DNA of 36,764 nucleotides from Candidatus Dadabacteria bacterium. GTDB taxonomy: Bacteria > Desulfobacterota_D > UBA1144 > Nemesobacterales > JADFKM01. Where the stretch lies: assembly GCA_022564935.1 (NCBI GenBank), contig JADFKM010000013.1:1-36764 (forward strand), read 5' to 3'. The notes beneath the pieces are model-generated. The model searched no databases. It saw only the letters and a list, made by a program, of their open reading frames with translations, and had not been told where the DNA came from. The translations under genes were made by a program, and so were the position numbers. Shown here one piece after another: positions 1 through 8,431 of this stretch (positions within the stretch are counted from its first letter, which is position 1; every line of letters begins with the position of its first letter).

Positions 1-387
1 CTGCCGGTTTTAAGGCAGGGGCCGGCATCGCAAACACACCACACTGAGCCGCAGCAGATCAGAGGTTTAGCCTTGGAGCGATTTTATATACACCCACTTT
101 AAGAAGCAGGGAGCATGTTCAGTACAAAGGGTCTGCCGGCCGTCTTGGCGGTGCTCGTTACCTTCGGATTCCCGTGAGAGAACGCGGTGCACATAAATCG
201 CTCGCTGTATCGCTATCTTGACACAGCGAAAACGCGGCGGCGCCAAAAGACACAGCTACAGTTTCTCATCTGAAATGCGCCGTCACTTAGCGTTGTTAAC
301 CCACTCGCAAAAAAAACAGAAGCTGATAATACCGTAATTTGTATCAAGCTGACTGTTCAAAGCACCCGATTATTACCGGGGAAATAA
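1..387. other. Gene-poor left edge
   Basis: No convincing gene. A short plus-strand frame from the ATG at 114 encodes a hydrophobic, signal-like start but stops after 20 codons and has no recognisable continuation. No repeat or RNA gene is visible. Confidence 0.5.
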
Positions 388-648
388 TCAGCTCCCTTGC
401 GCAATTTGCTCTAGGGTGGAAATGACATTTCTAAGCTCTTCACGGTTAAGTGAATAAATGCGGTTTTGCTTATCTTTTCGCTCACTGATAAGCCCCGCCT
501 CTTTAAGTGTTTTCAGATGGTTGGAGACGGTAGGCTGTGAAATTTTAAATCTATTCGCTATGTCGCCGGCGGTTTCATCGCTCCGGCTTAGAATAGACAA
601 TATTTCTCGCCTGGTTTCATCTCCTATAGCCTTAAAACAACAACCCAT
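388..648 (-). CDS. ArsR-family winged-helix transcriptional regulator
   Basis: Small DNA-binding regulator of 86 residues. It begins MGCCFKAIGDETRREIL and contains a clear helix-turn-helix (residues about 30-55, with ISQPTVSNHLKTLKEAGLI), followed by a beta-wing (ERKDKQNRIYSLN). The start at 648 is chosen because a strong Shine-Dalgarno sequence (AAGGAG) lies 7 bases upstream. The frame stays open to an ATG at 732, but that would add a lysine/arginine-rich tail unlike the family. Family members repress by binding inverted repeats as dimers. The cysteine pair near the N-terminus could sense a metal or redox state, but the usual ELCVC metal motif is absent, so a non-metal SdpR-like role is equally possible. 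Its target is unknown: neighbouring genes do not include an efflux pump. Confidence 0.85.
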   Translation of the reverse strand: MGCCFKAIGDETRREILSILSRSDETAGDIANRFKISQPTVSNHLKTLKEAGLISERKDKQNRIYSLNREELRNVISTLEQIAQGS

Positions 649-763
649 GTTTTTTCTCCTTTCCTTCTTCTCTTTTTGCCCTGAACGCCAAAACGCCCAT
701 AATGCTTTCATTAACTTGAGCCAGCGTCTCATGATTCAATTCCTTTTGTTATTCCCAATTTCT

Positions 764-779
764 AATTATATATATCATT
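764..779. promoter_or_regulatory. Candidate operator (imperfect palindrome) upstream of the ArsR gene
   Basis: A 16-bp near-palindrome (AATTATATATATCATT) with one mismatched pair lies about 115 bases upstream of the chosen start. ArsR proteins often bind such A+T-rich dyads to control their own gene. The low sequence complexity makes chance occurrence quite possible. Confidence 0.2.
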
Positions 780-902
780 GCAAAAAAGAAAAGACCTGAG
801 GGAAATTTAGGCAGATTAATACTCTGTGTTCACATATACCCCTACAGATTTCTCCGGTAGATTAGAATCGTGCAATGTAATGTTTAGTTTAATAATTGAT
901 AA

Positions 903-1284
903 TCAGTAGCAGTTTCTACGCCTGGCTTCATACCGATCGAAATCACTTTTTATCCGTCTTCTCTCCCGTCTAACCTTGTAGTGCTTTCCCCCTTTTACTA
1001 TCAAAATGATAATGATTATTAGGGCGCCCGCCGCTCCGATGTTTTTGGCGTGTCTGTTTTTGGAAAGTCTTTTTGCGGTCAATACGGCCCTTTCCTGAAA
1101 GGTCTTTTCCATTTCGGTCTCTTTGGAGGATTGCCTGTATCGGGGGGGGGATTTTTTTCGGGTCGTTGGTTATATGCGTAACGCAGTACTCGTCTTTCCA
1201 CTTGTAATATGTCTCCGCAGCCGAATCAGAACCCATGGAGCCGGAGAACAGTAAAACGAAGAAAATGACCGGGTACATACGCAT
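903..1284 (-). pseudogene. DUF4124-type secreted/membrane protein, interrupted by a frameshift at a G9 tract
   Basis: Two overlapping minus-strand frames together make one protein. The first (from 1284) has a signal peptide, then YYKWKDEYCVTHITNDPKKIPP, the usual start of DUF4124-like exported proteins. The second (ending at 903) continues YRQSSKETEMEKTFQERAV, then an isoleucine-rich hydrophobic segment and a basic tail ending in RRRNCY. The frames meet at a run of nine G (1142-1150; C9 in the mRNA) next to a run of seven T. Removing one base would give IPPRYRQ, close to the IPxxYR pattern I expect in this family, and would fuse the frames into about 126 residues. Either the gene is off through tract slippage, or the assembly has one base too many. 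The function is unknown; it is probably an envelope protein. Confidence 0.6.
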
Positions 1285-1403
1285 ACTTATCTCGTCGAAT
1301 TATTTTGGAACTATTATACAATATTTTTGCCCGATCATCTTGAGCAGTTATTTATGGAGAGCCCCACGATAGAGGGCGTATTTGCGTATAGGTTTTTTTG
1401 AGG

Positions 1404-2033
1404 TTAGCAATGTCTCAGGCTTTCCTGCTCTGTGCGGGAGAGTGCCCTGTTCATCTCTGCGCTAAATTTTCTGGCGCCGCCTCTGGCCGGGTGTCTGACG
1501 TAATGGACGGTCTTATTAGGATAGATCTCTTTTAAAGCGGCTTCGGCAACCCGGCCTAGGGCTATGAGCGCCGAGGGCTTGAGGAGTTCATACAGGATTT
1601 CAATAAACCCAAATCCTTCTCTTATTTCGTCTTGAGTCGGTCTCCTGTTGCTCCTGCGCTCGTGGACTTTGTGGGGGTGGAACGGAAAGGCGTTCCACAT
1701 TAACGGCGCCGGCTTATCAACGCCCAAGTACTCCCACACCGCCCGCGCGGTGAACTCCCCCATTTCCTCCCTAAGCTCAATTTCCGCATTGATTGCCCTA
1801 AGCATCTGATGCGGTGATGTATTGAGCACCTGCCCGCTTGTGAAGGGGATGCCCGTGAGGCACGCCCCCCTCCATCCGGGAGCCTCCCCCACGAGCATCA
1901 CCTCGGGTCTTGTGCGGAGGAGGTAATCGAAGTACACACGAACATTGTTGCGGATGAAGCCCTGACGGTAGGGATTGAATACACAATCGGTGGATTGTCT
2001 CTTAGCGAGGGAGGAAATCAGGGATTTGAGCAT
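1404..2033 (-). CDS. Uracil-DNA glycosylase superfamily protein
   Basis: 209 residues. Members excise uracil arising from cytosine deamination or dUTP incorporation, starting base-excision repair. Visible motifs are the active-site loop GEAPG at residues 49-53 with TGIPFTS just after, the beta-strand segment WNAFPFHPH (113-121), and the C-terminal HPARGG (181-186), which corresponds to the leucine-intercalation/HP motif region. The four-cysteine Fe-S cluster signature of family 4 enzymes is not evident, so the protein belongs to a different UDG subfamily. It stands alone, with no operon partner and a gene-poor stretch upstream. Confidence 0.82.
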   Translation of the reverse strand: MLKSLISSLAKRQSTDCVFNPYRQGFIRNNVRVYFDYLLRTRPEVMLVGEAPGWRGACLTGIPFTSGQVLNTSPHQMLRAINAEIELREEMGEFTARAVWEYLGVDKPAPLMWNAFPFHPHKVHERRSNRRPTQDEIREGFGFIEILYELLKPSALIALGRVAEAALKEIYPNKTVHYVRHPARGGARKFSAEMNRALSRTEQESLRHC

Positions 2034-2310
2034 TGCGGCTTTTTAAACATAACATTGGGGATGGCTTATTGCAATGAGATGTAAAGTGATAGAAAAAATG
2101 TATTTTGCATAATCCAGAGGCAGCCGTAGTAATTGCAGGACACTGAAATAAAAAGTCCGGGTGAAGCATTTGCTAAAACTCCCAATATAAAGTCCAATTA
2201 GTATCCTCTTTAAAATGGCGTTCGTTTAAATGGTGTATAGCTATAGCCTCTCGTTTGGATTTATCGGAAAGGACTATATGGCACGGTCAATTCCCAATGG
2301 CGCGTGAGCA

Positions 2311-2529
2311 TTACTTCGCGGCTTCGGCGAACAGGCAGATGTTTTGCTTGTCGAAGTACATCTCGTTGCAGGGAGCCCCGAAGGCGGAGTTCGAGAACAG
2401 ACGGTTCAGGTCTTCTTCGGTGCGGTGGCTTACCTTCCATTCCAGTATGTAGTCCATGAACGCCTTAGCGGGGTTGTTTGGGTGGAGATTTCTTACGATG
2501 ACTTTATTTGTTCTCCGAAGGAAATGCAA
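2311..2529 (-). pseudogene. C-terminal remnant of a SAM-dependent methyltransferase
   Basis: About 60 codons encode HPNNPAKAFMDYILEW, then VSHRTEEDLNRLFSNSAFG and a final beta-strand (NICLFAEAAK). This matches the C-terminal end of class I methyltransferases of the 'NP..fmdYiLdW.l.hRt.edl..L' type. The SAM-binding half (GxGxG) is missing: an in-frame stop lies immediately upstream of the open stretch and no methyltransferase frame is visible nearby. I read this as a decayed gene fragment. The stretch from 2034 to 2310 downstream holds nothing recognisable. Confidence 0.5.
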
Positions 2530-2616
2530 TCATTATGTTAGGCCCTCGAGGATGAGACTTGAAAATTGATTTTACAAATGTAGTATTAGGAAACCTTGAT
2601 AAATAATGGATGAATT

Positions 2617-3573
2617 ATGAGCAGCGCGACAGATATAAAGAACCACTATAAGGTAGCGATAATAGGCTCCGGCCCGGCGGGGCTCACTGCGGCAATTTAT
2701 GCGGGAAGGGCTGACCTGGAGACCATTGTGTTTGAAGGGCTTCAGGCTGGCGGGCAGCTGACCATTACGACCGATGTTGAGAACTACCCTGGGTTTGAAG
2801 ACGGCATAATGGGTCCCGAGTTGATGGACAAATTTAGAAAGCAGGCAGAAAGGTTCGGAGCTCACTGTGTGCTAAGGGAGGTAACTAAGGTAGACATGTC
2901 TGGTAGACCCTTTAAGATCGAGTCAGGAGATATTTCGCTCGAGGCCGAAACGTTGATCATCACTTCGGGGGCTTCCGCAAAGCTGCTCGGTCTGGAATCG
3001 GAAATGAGGCTCATGGGTCACGGCGTGTCGGCTTGCGCCACGTGCGACGGGTTTTTCTTCAAGGACAAGGAGCTTATAGTCGTGGGCGGCGGGGATACCG
3101 CAATGGAAGAGGCGATGTTTCTTACAAAGTTCGCATCCAAAGTCCACGTCGTTCATAGAAGAGATAAGTTAAGGGCTTCTAAAATCATGCAGCAAAAAGC
3201 CTTTAAAAATGAAAAGATCGAGTTCATCTGGGATGTGGTAGTTGAGGAGATAGTCGGAGATAAAGATGGCGGCGTCACCGGGGCGAGACTGAAGAACGTA
3301 AAGACCGGAGAGGTCTGGGAAAAGGATTGCCAGGGGGTGTTTCTCGCCATAGGCCACAGCCCCAACACAGGGCTTTTTGAGGGACAGCTTGAGATGGATA
3401 GGGTTGGATATATCGTTACAAAAGACGGCTCTACCCTGACGAGCGTCGAGGGTGTGTTTGCCGCAGGCGATGTACAGGATTCAAATTACAGGCAGGCCGT
3501 AACCGCTGCAGGCACCGGCTGCATGGCGGCGATGGATGCCGAGAAGTTTCTCGAAGAAAAGGGGATATCTTAA
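2617..3573 (+). CDS. trxB: Thioredoxin reductase (NADPH, FAD-dependent)
   Basis: 318 residues, the normal length for low-molecular-weight bacterial TrxB. It uses NADPH to reduce thioredoxin in the cytoplasm, feeding ribonucleotide reductase, peroxiredoxins and other thiol systems. The FAD-binding GSGPAG is at residues 17-22, the redox-active CATC at 140-143, the NADPH-binding GGGDTAMEE at about 157-165 with the phosphate-binding HRR at 180-182, and the second FAD motif AAGD at 282-285. All key residues are intact. The gene stands alone; its partner here may be the thioredoxin-fold protein at 13930-14469, or nrdJ, which needs thioredoxin-type reductant. The SD before the ATG is weak (GGATG). 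Confidence 0.96.
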   Translation: MSSATDIKNHYKVAIIGSGPAGLTAAIYAGRADLETIVFEGLQAGGQLTITTDVENYPGFEDGIMGPELMDKFRKQAERFGAHCVLREVTKVDMSGRPFKIESGDISLEAETLIITSGASAKLLGLESEMRLMGHGVSACATCDGFFFKDKELIVVGGGDTAMEEAMFLTKFASKVHVVHRRDKLRASKIMQQKAFKNEKIEFIWDVVVEEIVGDKDGGVTGARLKNVKTGEVWEKDCQGVFLAIGHSPNTGLFEGQLEMDRVGYIVTKDGSTLTSVEGVFAAGDVQDSNYRQAVTAAGTGCMAAMDAEKFLEEKGIS

Positions 3574-3656
3574 CAATATAGTTGTTGGTTCCGGTGCGTT
3601 GGCCCTAGTCGGCGCATTTCAACAAAGAAGCGGGTTAGTTTGGAGGCCGGCAGCCA

Positions 3657-5120
3657 TTACTCTCCCCTCACCCTCTTTAGAGCCGGCTTGAGGAGGTTTG
3701 GATGGTATCGGCTCACTTCTTCTGCAAGAGTGGTTATCACGTTTTTGATGTCCCACTGTGCGCCTTCCGATGTGCGTAGATTTATCAGGTGGTAAAGCTC
3801 CCACAGGTCGAAGCTTCCCATGACCCTTCTCAGGTGGGCGTTTGTAACGACGTAGCTTGCAACGGTGTGTAGACTCTCGTTCATCAGTTTTCCGTACAGT
3901 TCCTCGCTATTCTTTACGACTCGGGCTAAAACTTCCTCAAGGCCTGAGCTTACGATGCTCGGCGGAGTGAGGTAGCCGTGTATAACGGTAGGTTCTTGAG
4001 TAATCCACTTGACTTTCCTGTGACGCAGCAGCTGGTGCCAGCATGCCTCGCTCACCACGAACTCGGCCCTGTAATTGACGAGCCTCAGGGCTTCGGCAGG
4101 GTTGTCGAACTTTCCCATTTTCTCGATCGATTGCTTGAATACAGCCGTCAGATGCCCGGGGTCTTTACCTTCAAGAAGCTCCGAAACTTCCCGATGAGAG
4201 AGGTTCGAATATGAAAAAATTACCGAGCTGACTATGACCTCGAGCGCTTCGGTCTCCGGAGTGTCGCTGTGTGCGCCCGTCCAGTCGAGAAGCGTTACGC
4301 CAGTGCTGTTTTTGCCGTGCTCTTGTTTCGTAATATCTTGGCACATGCTCGTGAGCTCTTTGGCTGTTTCCACAATGTATGGACTCGGATTAGCGTACTT
4401 AACAAGGGTCGGAACGGAAAAACTCACTTCGTCTTTGATCTCTTCGGCCCGCAGTCTCGCTTCGGGATAAGGGCTCGAGAGCAGCTTGGACAGTGCGTCC
4501 TCAAGCGCCCTAGCGTTTCCCGTCATTCCAAGGTTCGTGAATGTGCTGAGGCCCAGCGCATACCGGGCGTCCTCGAAAGCCAGTTTTTCAAGCGCCCTGA
4601 AATGGGTTTTTTCTTCCCTTCCTTCCGGCGCTGGGCTTTCTTTCTTGAGCCATTCAAAAAGCCCCTCGTTGAGCTCTGAGTATGCCTCGTAGAGGGAGTC
4701 GTTAAGACGGGTGTATTCGCTCTTTAGAGCCGGCCGGCCGTCCAGTTCGGGGGGTATGAAGAAATCCCCTCTCTGCGGCTTCTGGTACCTCTGTGAATAC
4801 TCGGTGAAGGAGAGGAACTCGTTTGTGAGCTCAAGGAGGGAAGAGAACAGCCTTGAGACCCTCTCGACTCCGACGTGGACCGAGGCGTGCTCGGCCACGG
4901 ATGCATGGCCGTAATGCAGCACCCACTTTTCGTGGAATTTTATCGCCCTCTCCCTGCCGTGCTGCTCCTCTTCTATAACGGTAGAGATGTTATCCCTGAA
5001 GCTCTTGGGACTCCTGCTCACGTAAGCGAATATAACGGCGATTACCTCTTCGGGCAGGTTGCTTACCGTGTAAATGTCCCTGTCTGTATTAGACACGTAT
5101 TTGTTTATATCCGGGGGCAT
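3657..5120 (-). CDS. Tandem ThyX-like (flavin-dependent thymidylate synthase family) protein, non-canonical
   Basis: 487 residues, about twice the usual ThyX length (210-250). Two ThyX-like modules are visible. The N-terminal one has GHASVAEHA (71-79) and a degenerate signature region ending EYSQRY (107-112). The C-terminal one has CWHQLLRHRKVKWITQEP (360-377), where canonical ThyX has RHRxxSxNExSxRY, and ends with ELYHLINLRTSEGAQWDIKN (441-460), which keeps the R...AQ.EI pattern of the dUMP/FAD pocket. ThyX makes dTMP from dUMP using FAD, NADPH and methylene-tetrahydrofolate. Here neither module carries the full signature, so thymidylate synthesis is not assured; another flavin-dependent nucleotide reaction is possible. 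It sits convergently with trxB and downstream of the LLM oxidoreductase on the same strand. Confidence 0.75.
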   Translation of the reverse strand: MPPDINKYVSNTDRDIYTVSNLPEEVIAVIFAYVSRSPKSFRDNISTVIEEEQHGRERAIKFHEKWVLHYGHASVAEHASVHVGVERVSRLFSSLLELTNEFLSFTEYSQRYQKPQRGDFFIPPELDGRPALKSEYTRLNDSLYEAYSELNEGLFEWLKKESPAPEGREEKTHFRALEKLAFEDARYALGLSTFTNLGMTGNARALEDALSKLLSSPYPEARLRAEEIKDEVSFSVPTLVKYANPSPYIVETAKELTSMCQDITKQEHGKNSTGVTLLDWTGAHSDTPETEALEVIVSSVIFSYSNLSHREVSELLEGKDPGHLTAVFKQSIEKMGKFDNPAEALRLVNYRAEFVVSEACWHQLLRHRKVKWITQEPTVIHGYLTPPSIVSSGLEEVLARVVKNSEELYGKLMNESLHTVASYVVTNAHLRRVMGSFDLWELYHLINLRTSEGAQWDIKNVITTLAEEVSRYHPNLLKPALKRVRGE

Positions 5121-5204
5121 ATACGATGTACCGTCACGCGAAATATTTCAATGCAGGTTCTCTTTAGAAGAGATTAAAAGCCCGTTGTTCGGTTATAGGC
5201 TTTG

Positions 5205-6116
5205 TCAGTCCGGACGCAACTGCTCCATTGTATGGAACAGCTTATCTGTTGTAATGCCCGATACAAAATTCAATTCAAATATGATCTCTGTAATGCCCAT
5301 TTCTTCGTATCGTTTCAGGTCGTCTTTAATTTCCTGTGCTGTTCCTATAAGCGGGTCTCGGTTTGCGCCTGGAGATTGATCCGTTAGTTGTGGGTTTCCA
5401 CGGCAAACAAACTCAAGCTTACCGAGACTCCGCCCCGCCGCCTCGGCAGCTTGCTCAAGACCCGTCTTGATTCCAATCATCTGATCGAAGGGCAAAATAA
5501 CTCCATTATAGCCATCCCCTAAAGTAACGGCCCTCTGAAAGGCTCGCGGATTGAAACCTCCAACGGTAATAGGGGGGTGAGGTTTCTGAACAGGTTTAGG
5601 GTTTACCTTGGATTTAGGCACGTTGTAAAACCTGCCGTGAAACTCAGGCTCTTCCTCTGTCCATAATACTTTGAGGCACGTTAAGAATTCATCGGCTCGG
5701 TCTCCACGGTTTTTATATGGCGTATTTGACGCCTCATATTCATCTTCCGACCAACCTAGTCCCAGTCCGCAATCGAAGCGTCCGCCGGATATCACATCGA
5801 GAGTTGTCAACTGCTTTGCCAACATAATTGGTGTGTGGTAGGGCATGATTAAAACGCTTGTGCCGATTCTGATGTTTTGGGTGTTCGCTGCAGCGTAAGT
5901 CAGAAGAACGATAGGGTCTAATACATATTGGTATTGCTCCGGCAAGCTGCCATCCGGGGTAACTGGGTAAGGGCTTTTCGGCTCGAGCGGCCAAAGAAGT
6001 CTTTCCTGCACCCAAAGGGAGTTATAGCCCAACTCTTCGGCCCGTTGAGCAACCTTAACGATGTTCTCGGGTGTAGCCCAATCCCCTATCTGGGGTAATG
6101 CGATCCCAAGTTTCAT
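5205..6116 (-). CDS. LLM-class (luciferase-like) flavin/F420-dependent oxidoreductase
   Basis: 303 residues. It belongs to the luciferase-like monooxygenase superfamily of TIM-barrel enzymes that use F420 or FMN. It opens MKLGIALPQIG, followed by the typical A.RAEELGYNSLWVQE strand/helix. IRIGTSVLIMPYHTPIMLAKQ and the SGGRFDCGLGLGW loop are the standard cofactor-proximal motifs, and KPHPPITVGG is present near residue 180. The pattern best resembles the probable F420-dependent group, but no F420 biosynthesis gene is in the window, so the cofactor is uncertain and the substrate unknown. A strong SD (AGGAGG) precedes the start. It is followed on the same strand by the ThyX-like gene, 84 bases away. 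Confidence 0.88.
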   Translation of the reverse strand: MKLGIALPQIGDWATPENIVKVAQRAEELGYNSLWVQERLLWPLEPKSPYPVTPDGSLPEQYQYVLDPIVLLTYAAANTQNIRIGTSVLIMPYHTPIMLAKQLTTLDVISGGRFDCGLGLGWSEDEYEASNTPYKNRGDRADEFLTCLKVLWTEEEPEFHGRFYNVPKSKVNPKPVQKPHPPITVGGFNPRAFQRAVTLGDGYNGVILPFDQMIGIKTGLEQAAEAAGRSLGKLEFVCRGNPQLTDQSPGANRDPLIGTAQEIKDDLKRYEEMGITEIIFELNFVSGITTDKLFHTMEQLRPD

Positions 6117-6128
6117 AATAGTCCTCCT

Positions 6129-6323
6129 TTATCTTATTTTACTTCTTAATTGTGTTGGCGAATTAGGGGCAGGCACCAGGTTTTTAATAGGTTTTAATGA
6201 TTGGAGGTAGGCAAAAATCGCTCTTAGATCCTTTTCTTTTTGTTCGGTACTCCCTATCTGAAAAGATATAAAAACATATAGCGCTGCTAAGAAAACACTT
6301 GCCGTAAAGAACTTTTTATTCAT
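6129..6323 (-). pseudogene. Internally deleted relic of a monohaem cytochrome c-like exported protein
   Basis: 64 residues. It has an N-terminal signal/anchor (MNKKFFTASVFLAALYVFI), a short linker, then DLRAIFAYLQSLKPIKNLVP, the characteristic C-terminal helix of small monohaem cytochrome c domains. The central part with the CxxCH haem-attachment motif and the distal methionine is absent, while the frame stays open across the junction. That pattern suggests an in-frame deletion. A plausible SD (AAGGGA) precedes the ATG, so a small exported peptide may still be made, but it could not bind haem in the usual way. It lies directly upstream of the LLM oxidoreductase gene on the same strand, 12 bases from its start. 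Confidence 0.55.
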
Positions 6324-6641
6324 GGCACCATCCCTTTGCTTGGGTACTAAATAATATGATATTATGCAAAAACCTTTTATGCTCCTATTATCTCATTAGC
6401 AATAATCCCTTGTCAACAAGAGCTTCCTCCTAGAGGAAAAAGCTGTAAGCTATTCTTTCACTTTTTGGGCGACCTCCTCGTATTGTCGATTTTTCCTGTT
6501 TTTGGTGTCTTCATCTCCCTACCTCCGTGTTATCTTTACCGTTACCACTTGAGTAAAAGGCTTCGGCAAGGGTCGGGGAGATGAGGTTGATAATAAAAAG
6601 CGTTGCAAAATCGCTGAGTTCGAGAAGGAGCGCGCCTTCAT
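6324..6641. other. Gene-poor stretch
   Basis: No supported gene. A small dyad (TTCCTC-CTA-GAGGAA, about 6424-6438) is present but lacks a terminator T-tract. A minus-strand ATG with a good SD near 6508 opens an 18-codon frame that I could not assign. Confidence 0.4.
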
Positions 6642-6884
6642 CTAAATCACTCCGAATAGCGCCCCGGCCGCATATTTTGCAAACTGTACGCTGCTTGCGG
6701 AGCTGAGGGCGTCCCCCTTCTTGCTGTCAAGAGCCCTGTATTCGTCAATCCTGGAGTAGAGGCTGTCGTCCCGAGAGCTGCACTGTTCAATGAAGCCCTC
6801 CATGAAGGTCTGTACCTTCTCAGGGTCGCGTAGATGACCGTTCGTCCTTTCAATCAGCTCAAACTCAGATGGGGAATTGCTCAC
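6642..6884 (-). CDS. Small hypothetical protein
   Basis: 80 residues from a GTG start, with no clear SD. The protein is acidic and helical (FELIERTNGHLRDPEKVQTF, then DDSLYSRIDEYRALDSKKG) and ends in a short hydrophobic stretch (FAKYAAGALFGVI). I do not recognise a family. The reading frame has protein-like amino-acid composition, but the weak start and lack of homology knowledge leave it uncertain. It may be a remnant. Confidence 0.3.
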   Translation of the reverse strand: MSNSPSEFELIERTNGHLRDPEKVQTFMEGFIEQCSSRDDSLYSRIDEYRALDSKKGDALSSASSVQFAKYAAGALFGVI

Positions 6885-7174
6885 GGCGCGCTTAACAAAA
6901 GAATGTGGTTTTTATTTACGATAACAGCAAAGGGGATTTTATTCTACCGTAATTTGTGGTTTGTGATAAACCTTGACGACGGAGCTAGGTCTCATGATAC
7001 GGTTTCAATCGTTAAGACCGGCAAAGGTTGTCACTTGTGGATATTGAAGCGTTGTTTAAACACTGACATCAAGCATTCGGCTGCTCTTCCCCTCGGTTGA
7101 CTTTTTACCCTTCACATTATACAACATACTATTTGAATCATTAAAAACTAAATCTTTGAGAAAAGGAGAAACGA

Positions 7175-7490
7175 ATGGCATTAAAATGTCCAACGGGATT
7201 TGATAAGGAATACCTGCGCGACGAGGTGCGCAAAATGTATGACCGCGTGGCTAGCGAGCCGGACGGGGATTTCCACTTCCACCGCGGCCCGGAATATGCG
7301 GTCGAGTACCTCCGCTACGACCGCGACGAACTCATCTCGCTTCGCAGATGTGGGCAACCCGCACCTCATCGGGGATATAGGGCCGGGTCAGACCGTGCTT
7401 GACCATGCGTGCGGGGCCGGAATGGACCTGCTTCTTGCCGCCCGGAAAGTCGGCCCAGAGGGGCGCGCGTTATTTGAGGAATCGGATTAA
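7175..7490 (+). pseudogene. Frameshifted and truncated ArsM-like SAM methyltransferase
   Basis: The first frame encodes MALKCPTGFDKEYLRDEVRK up to YLRYDRDELISL. The adjacent frame then continues FADVGNPHLIGDIGPGQTVLD, then HACGAGMDLLLAARKVGPEG. Together this reproduces the N-terminal part of arsenite-methyltransferase-like enzymes (Y.RYD..EL...ADVGNPH...GETVLDLGSGAGxDxLLAAR). A frameshift lies near 7340, and the protein stops about 10 residues after the SAM-binding glycine loop, losing the rest of the Rossmann fold. In the glycine loop 'DHACGAG' replaces the usual DLGSGAG/DLGCGTG. A strong SD (AAAGGAG) still precedes the ATG, so the break is probably not ancient. Confidence 0.65.
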
Positions 7491-7558
7491 GAATAGCTAA
7501 GCTATATCAGGCCTGCTTTGCCAATTAGTATGAGCGAACAGCATAAAAGGAGATCGAG

Positions 7559-8056
7559 ATGCTATTAGAAGGCTCATGTCACTGTGGGAAAGTCAGTTTT
7601 TCCGTGGAATCTCATACGCCTTATCCATATATGCAATGCTACTGCTCAATCTGCCGCAAGACCGCGGGAGGAGGAGGCTTCGCCATTAATATAATGGCCG
7701 AAGCGAAGTCGCTGAAGGTTGAGGGAATGGATAATGTAAAGATGTATCAGGCTAAAGTACCCAAGGAAGACAACCCTGAGGAGTTGGAAACGAGCCTTGC
7801 ACGGAGGCATTTCTGCGGCAGTTGCGGAAGCGCCCTTTGGATTGCCGACCCCAGGTGGGAAGAGTGGATTTACCCTTTTGCTTCGGCGATCAATACCACC
7901 CTTCCGAAACCCCCTGAGCGGGTTCATATAATGCTTGAGTTTGCTGCGCCGTGGTGTCGGGTGCCTCAGGGCGAGATGGAGAGTCATTTCCCGGGATATC
8001 CCGATGAGGCTATCGTTGACTGGCACAAGCGCCACGGACTGCACGATGGGTCATAA
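7559..8056 (+). CDS. GFA-family (CENP-V/GFA domain) zinc protein
   Basis: 165 residues. The GFA fold binds two zinc ions. C7 and C9 with C86 and C89 (FCGSCGSALW) match the structural site, and C27-x-C29-x2-C32 (QCYCSICRKT) matches the second, catalytic-type site. The founding member is described as helping glutathione react with formaldehyde, but most homologues have no proven activity, so formaldehyde detoxification should not be assumed. SD AAAGGAG is well placed before the ATG. It follows the broken ArsM-like gene on the same strand by about 70 bases and has no other evident partner. Confidence 0.85.
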   Translation: MLLEGSCHCGKVSFSVESHTPYPYMQCYCSICRKTAGGGGFAINIMAEAKSLKVEGMDNVKMYQAKVPKEDNPEELETSLARRHFCGSCGSALWIADPRWEEWIYPFASAINTTLPKPPERVHIMLEFAAPWCRVPQGEMESHFPGYPDEAIVDWHKRHGLHDGS

Positions 8057-8280
8057 AAGCTGCTTGTTTGATATGCTCGCGGCTTAGCGGGTATGTCGCG
8101 GTACAAAAGACGCTCAATCAACCCCTCTGGTGGTATAGAATGCCTCAATCACACCTCTATAAATTATTAGAAAAGCCGCCGTCCCGGAACACTAAAAAAA
8201 TTCAAAGAGTAGGTCTTAACATTATAGCGTCTGAAGATATAGGGCTTAGTTATATTGCTTAAGCACAATCACGTTTGAGT

Positions 8281-8305
8281 TGGCCGGGTCTGTTTGGTTC
8301 GAAAC
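8281..8305 (-). repeat. Degenerate tRNA-Gln 3'-end copy (second remnant)
   Basis: Aligned without gaps to the 3' end of the tRNA-Gln gene (12040-12064), 18 of 25 bases agree, including the CCA end, part of the acceptor strand and the TTCGAA T-loop core. By itself this is weak. It is supported by position: it sits 27 bases beyond the end of the shared DUF924 block, as the better remnant at 11317-11341 does (29 bases). Confidence 0.4.
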
Positions 8306-8332
8306 TGTAAAAATGGCGACAAAATCTAGTTG

Positions 8333-8431
8333 ACTCTACTGCCCGAAGCTCTTGTGCTCGCCTCGAAGGTACTGCTCTTCTTCCTCGGTAGAGCGGCGTC
8401 CCAGCGCCTTGTTTCTGTGCGGGAACCTGCC
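8333..8431. repeat. 99-bp direct repeat, copy A (3' end of DUF924)
   Basis: Nearly identical to 11371-11469: only two mismatches over 99 bases by eye. Beyond 8431 the two copies diverge quickly although they still encode homologous protein. The pattern suggests recent gene conversion or recombination confined to this end. Confidence 0.85.
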
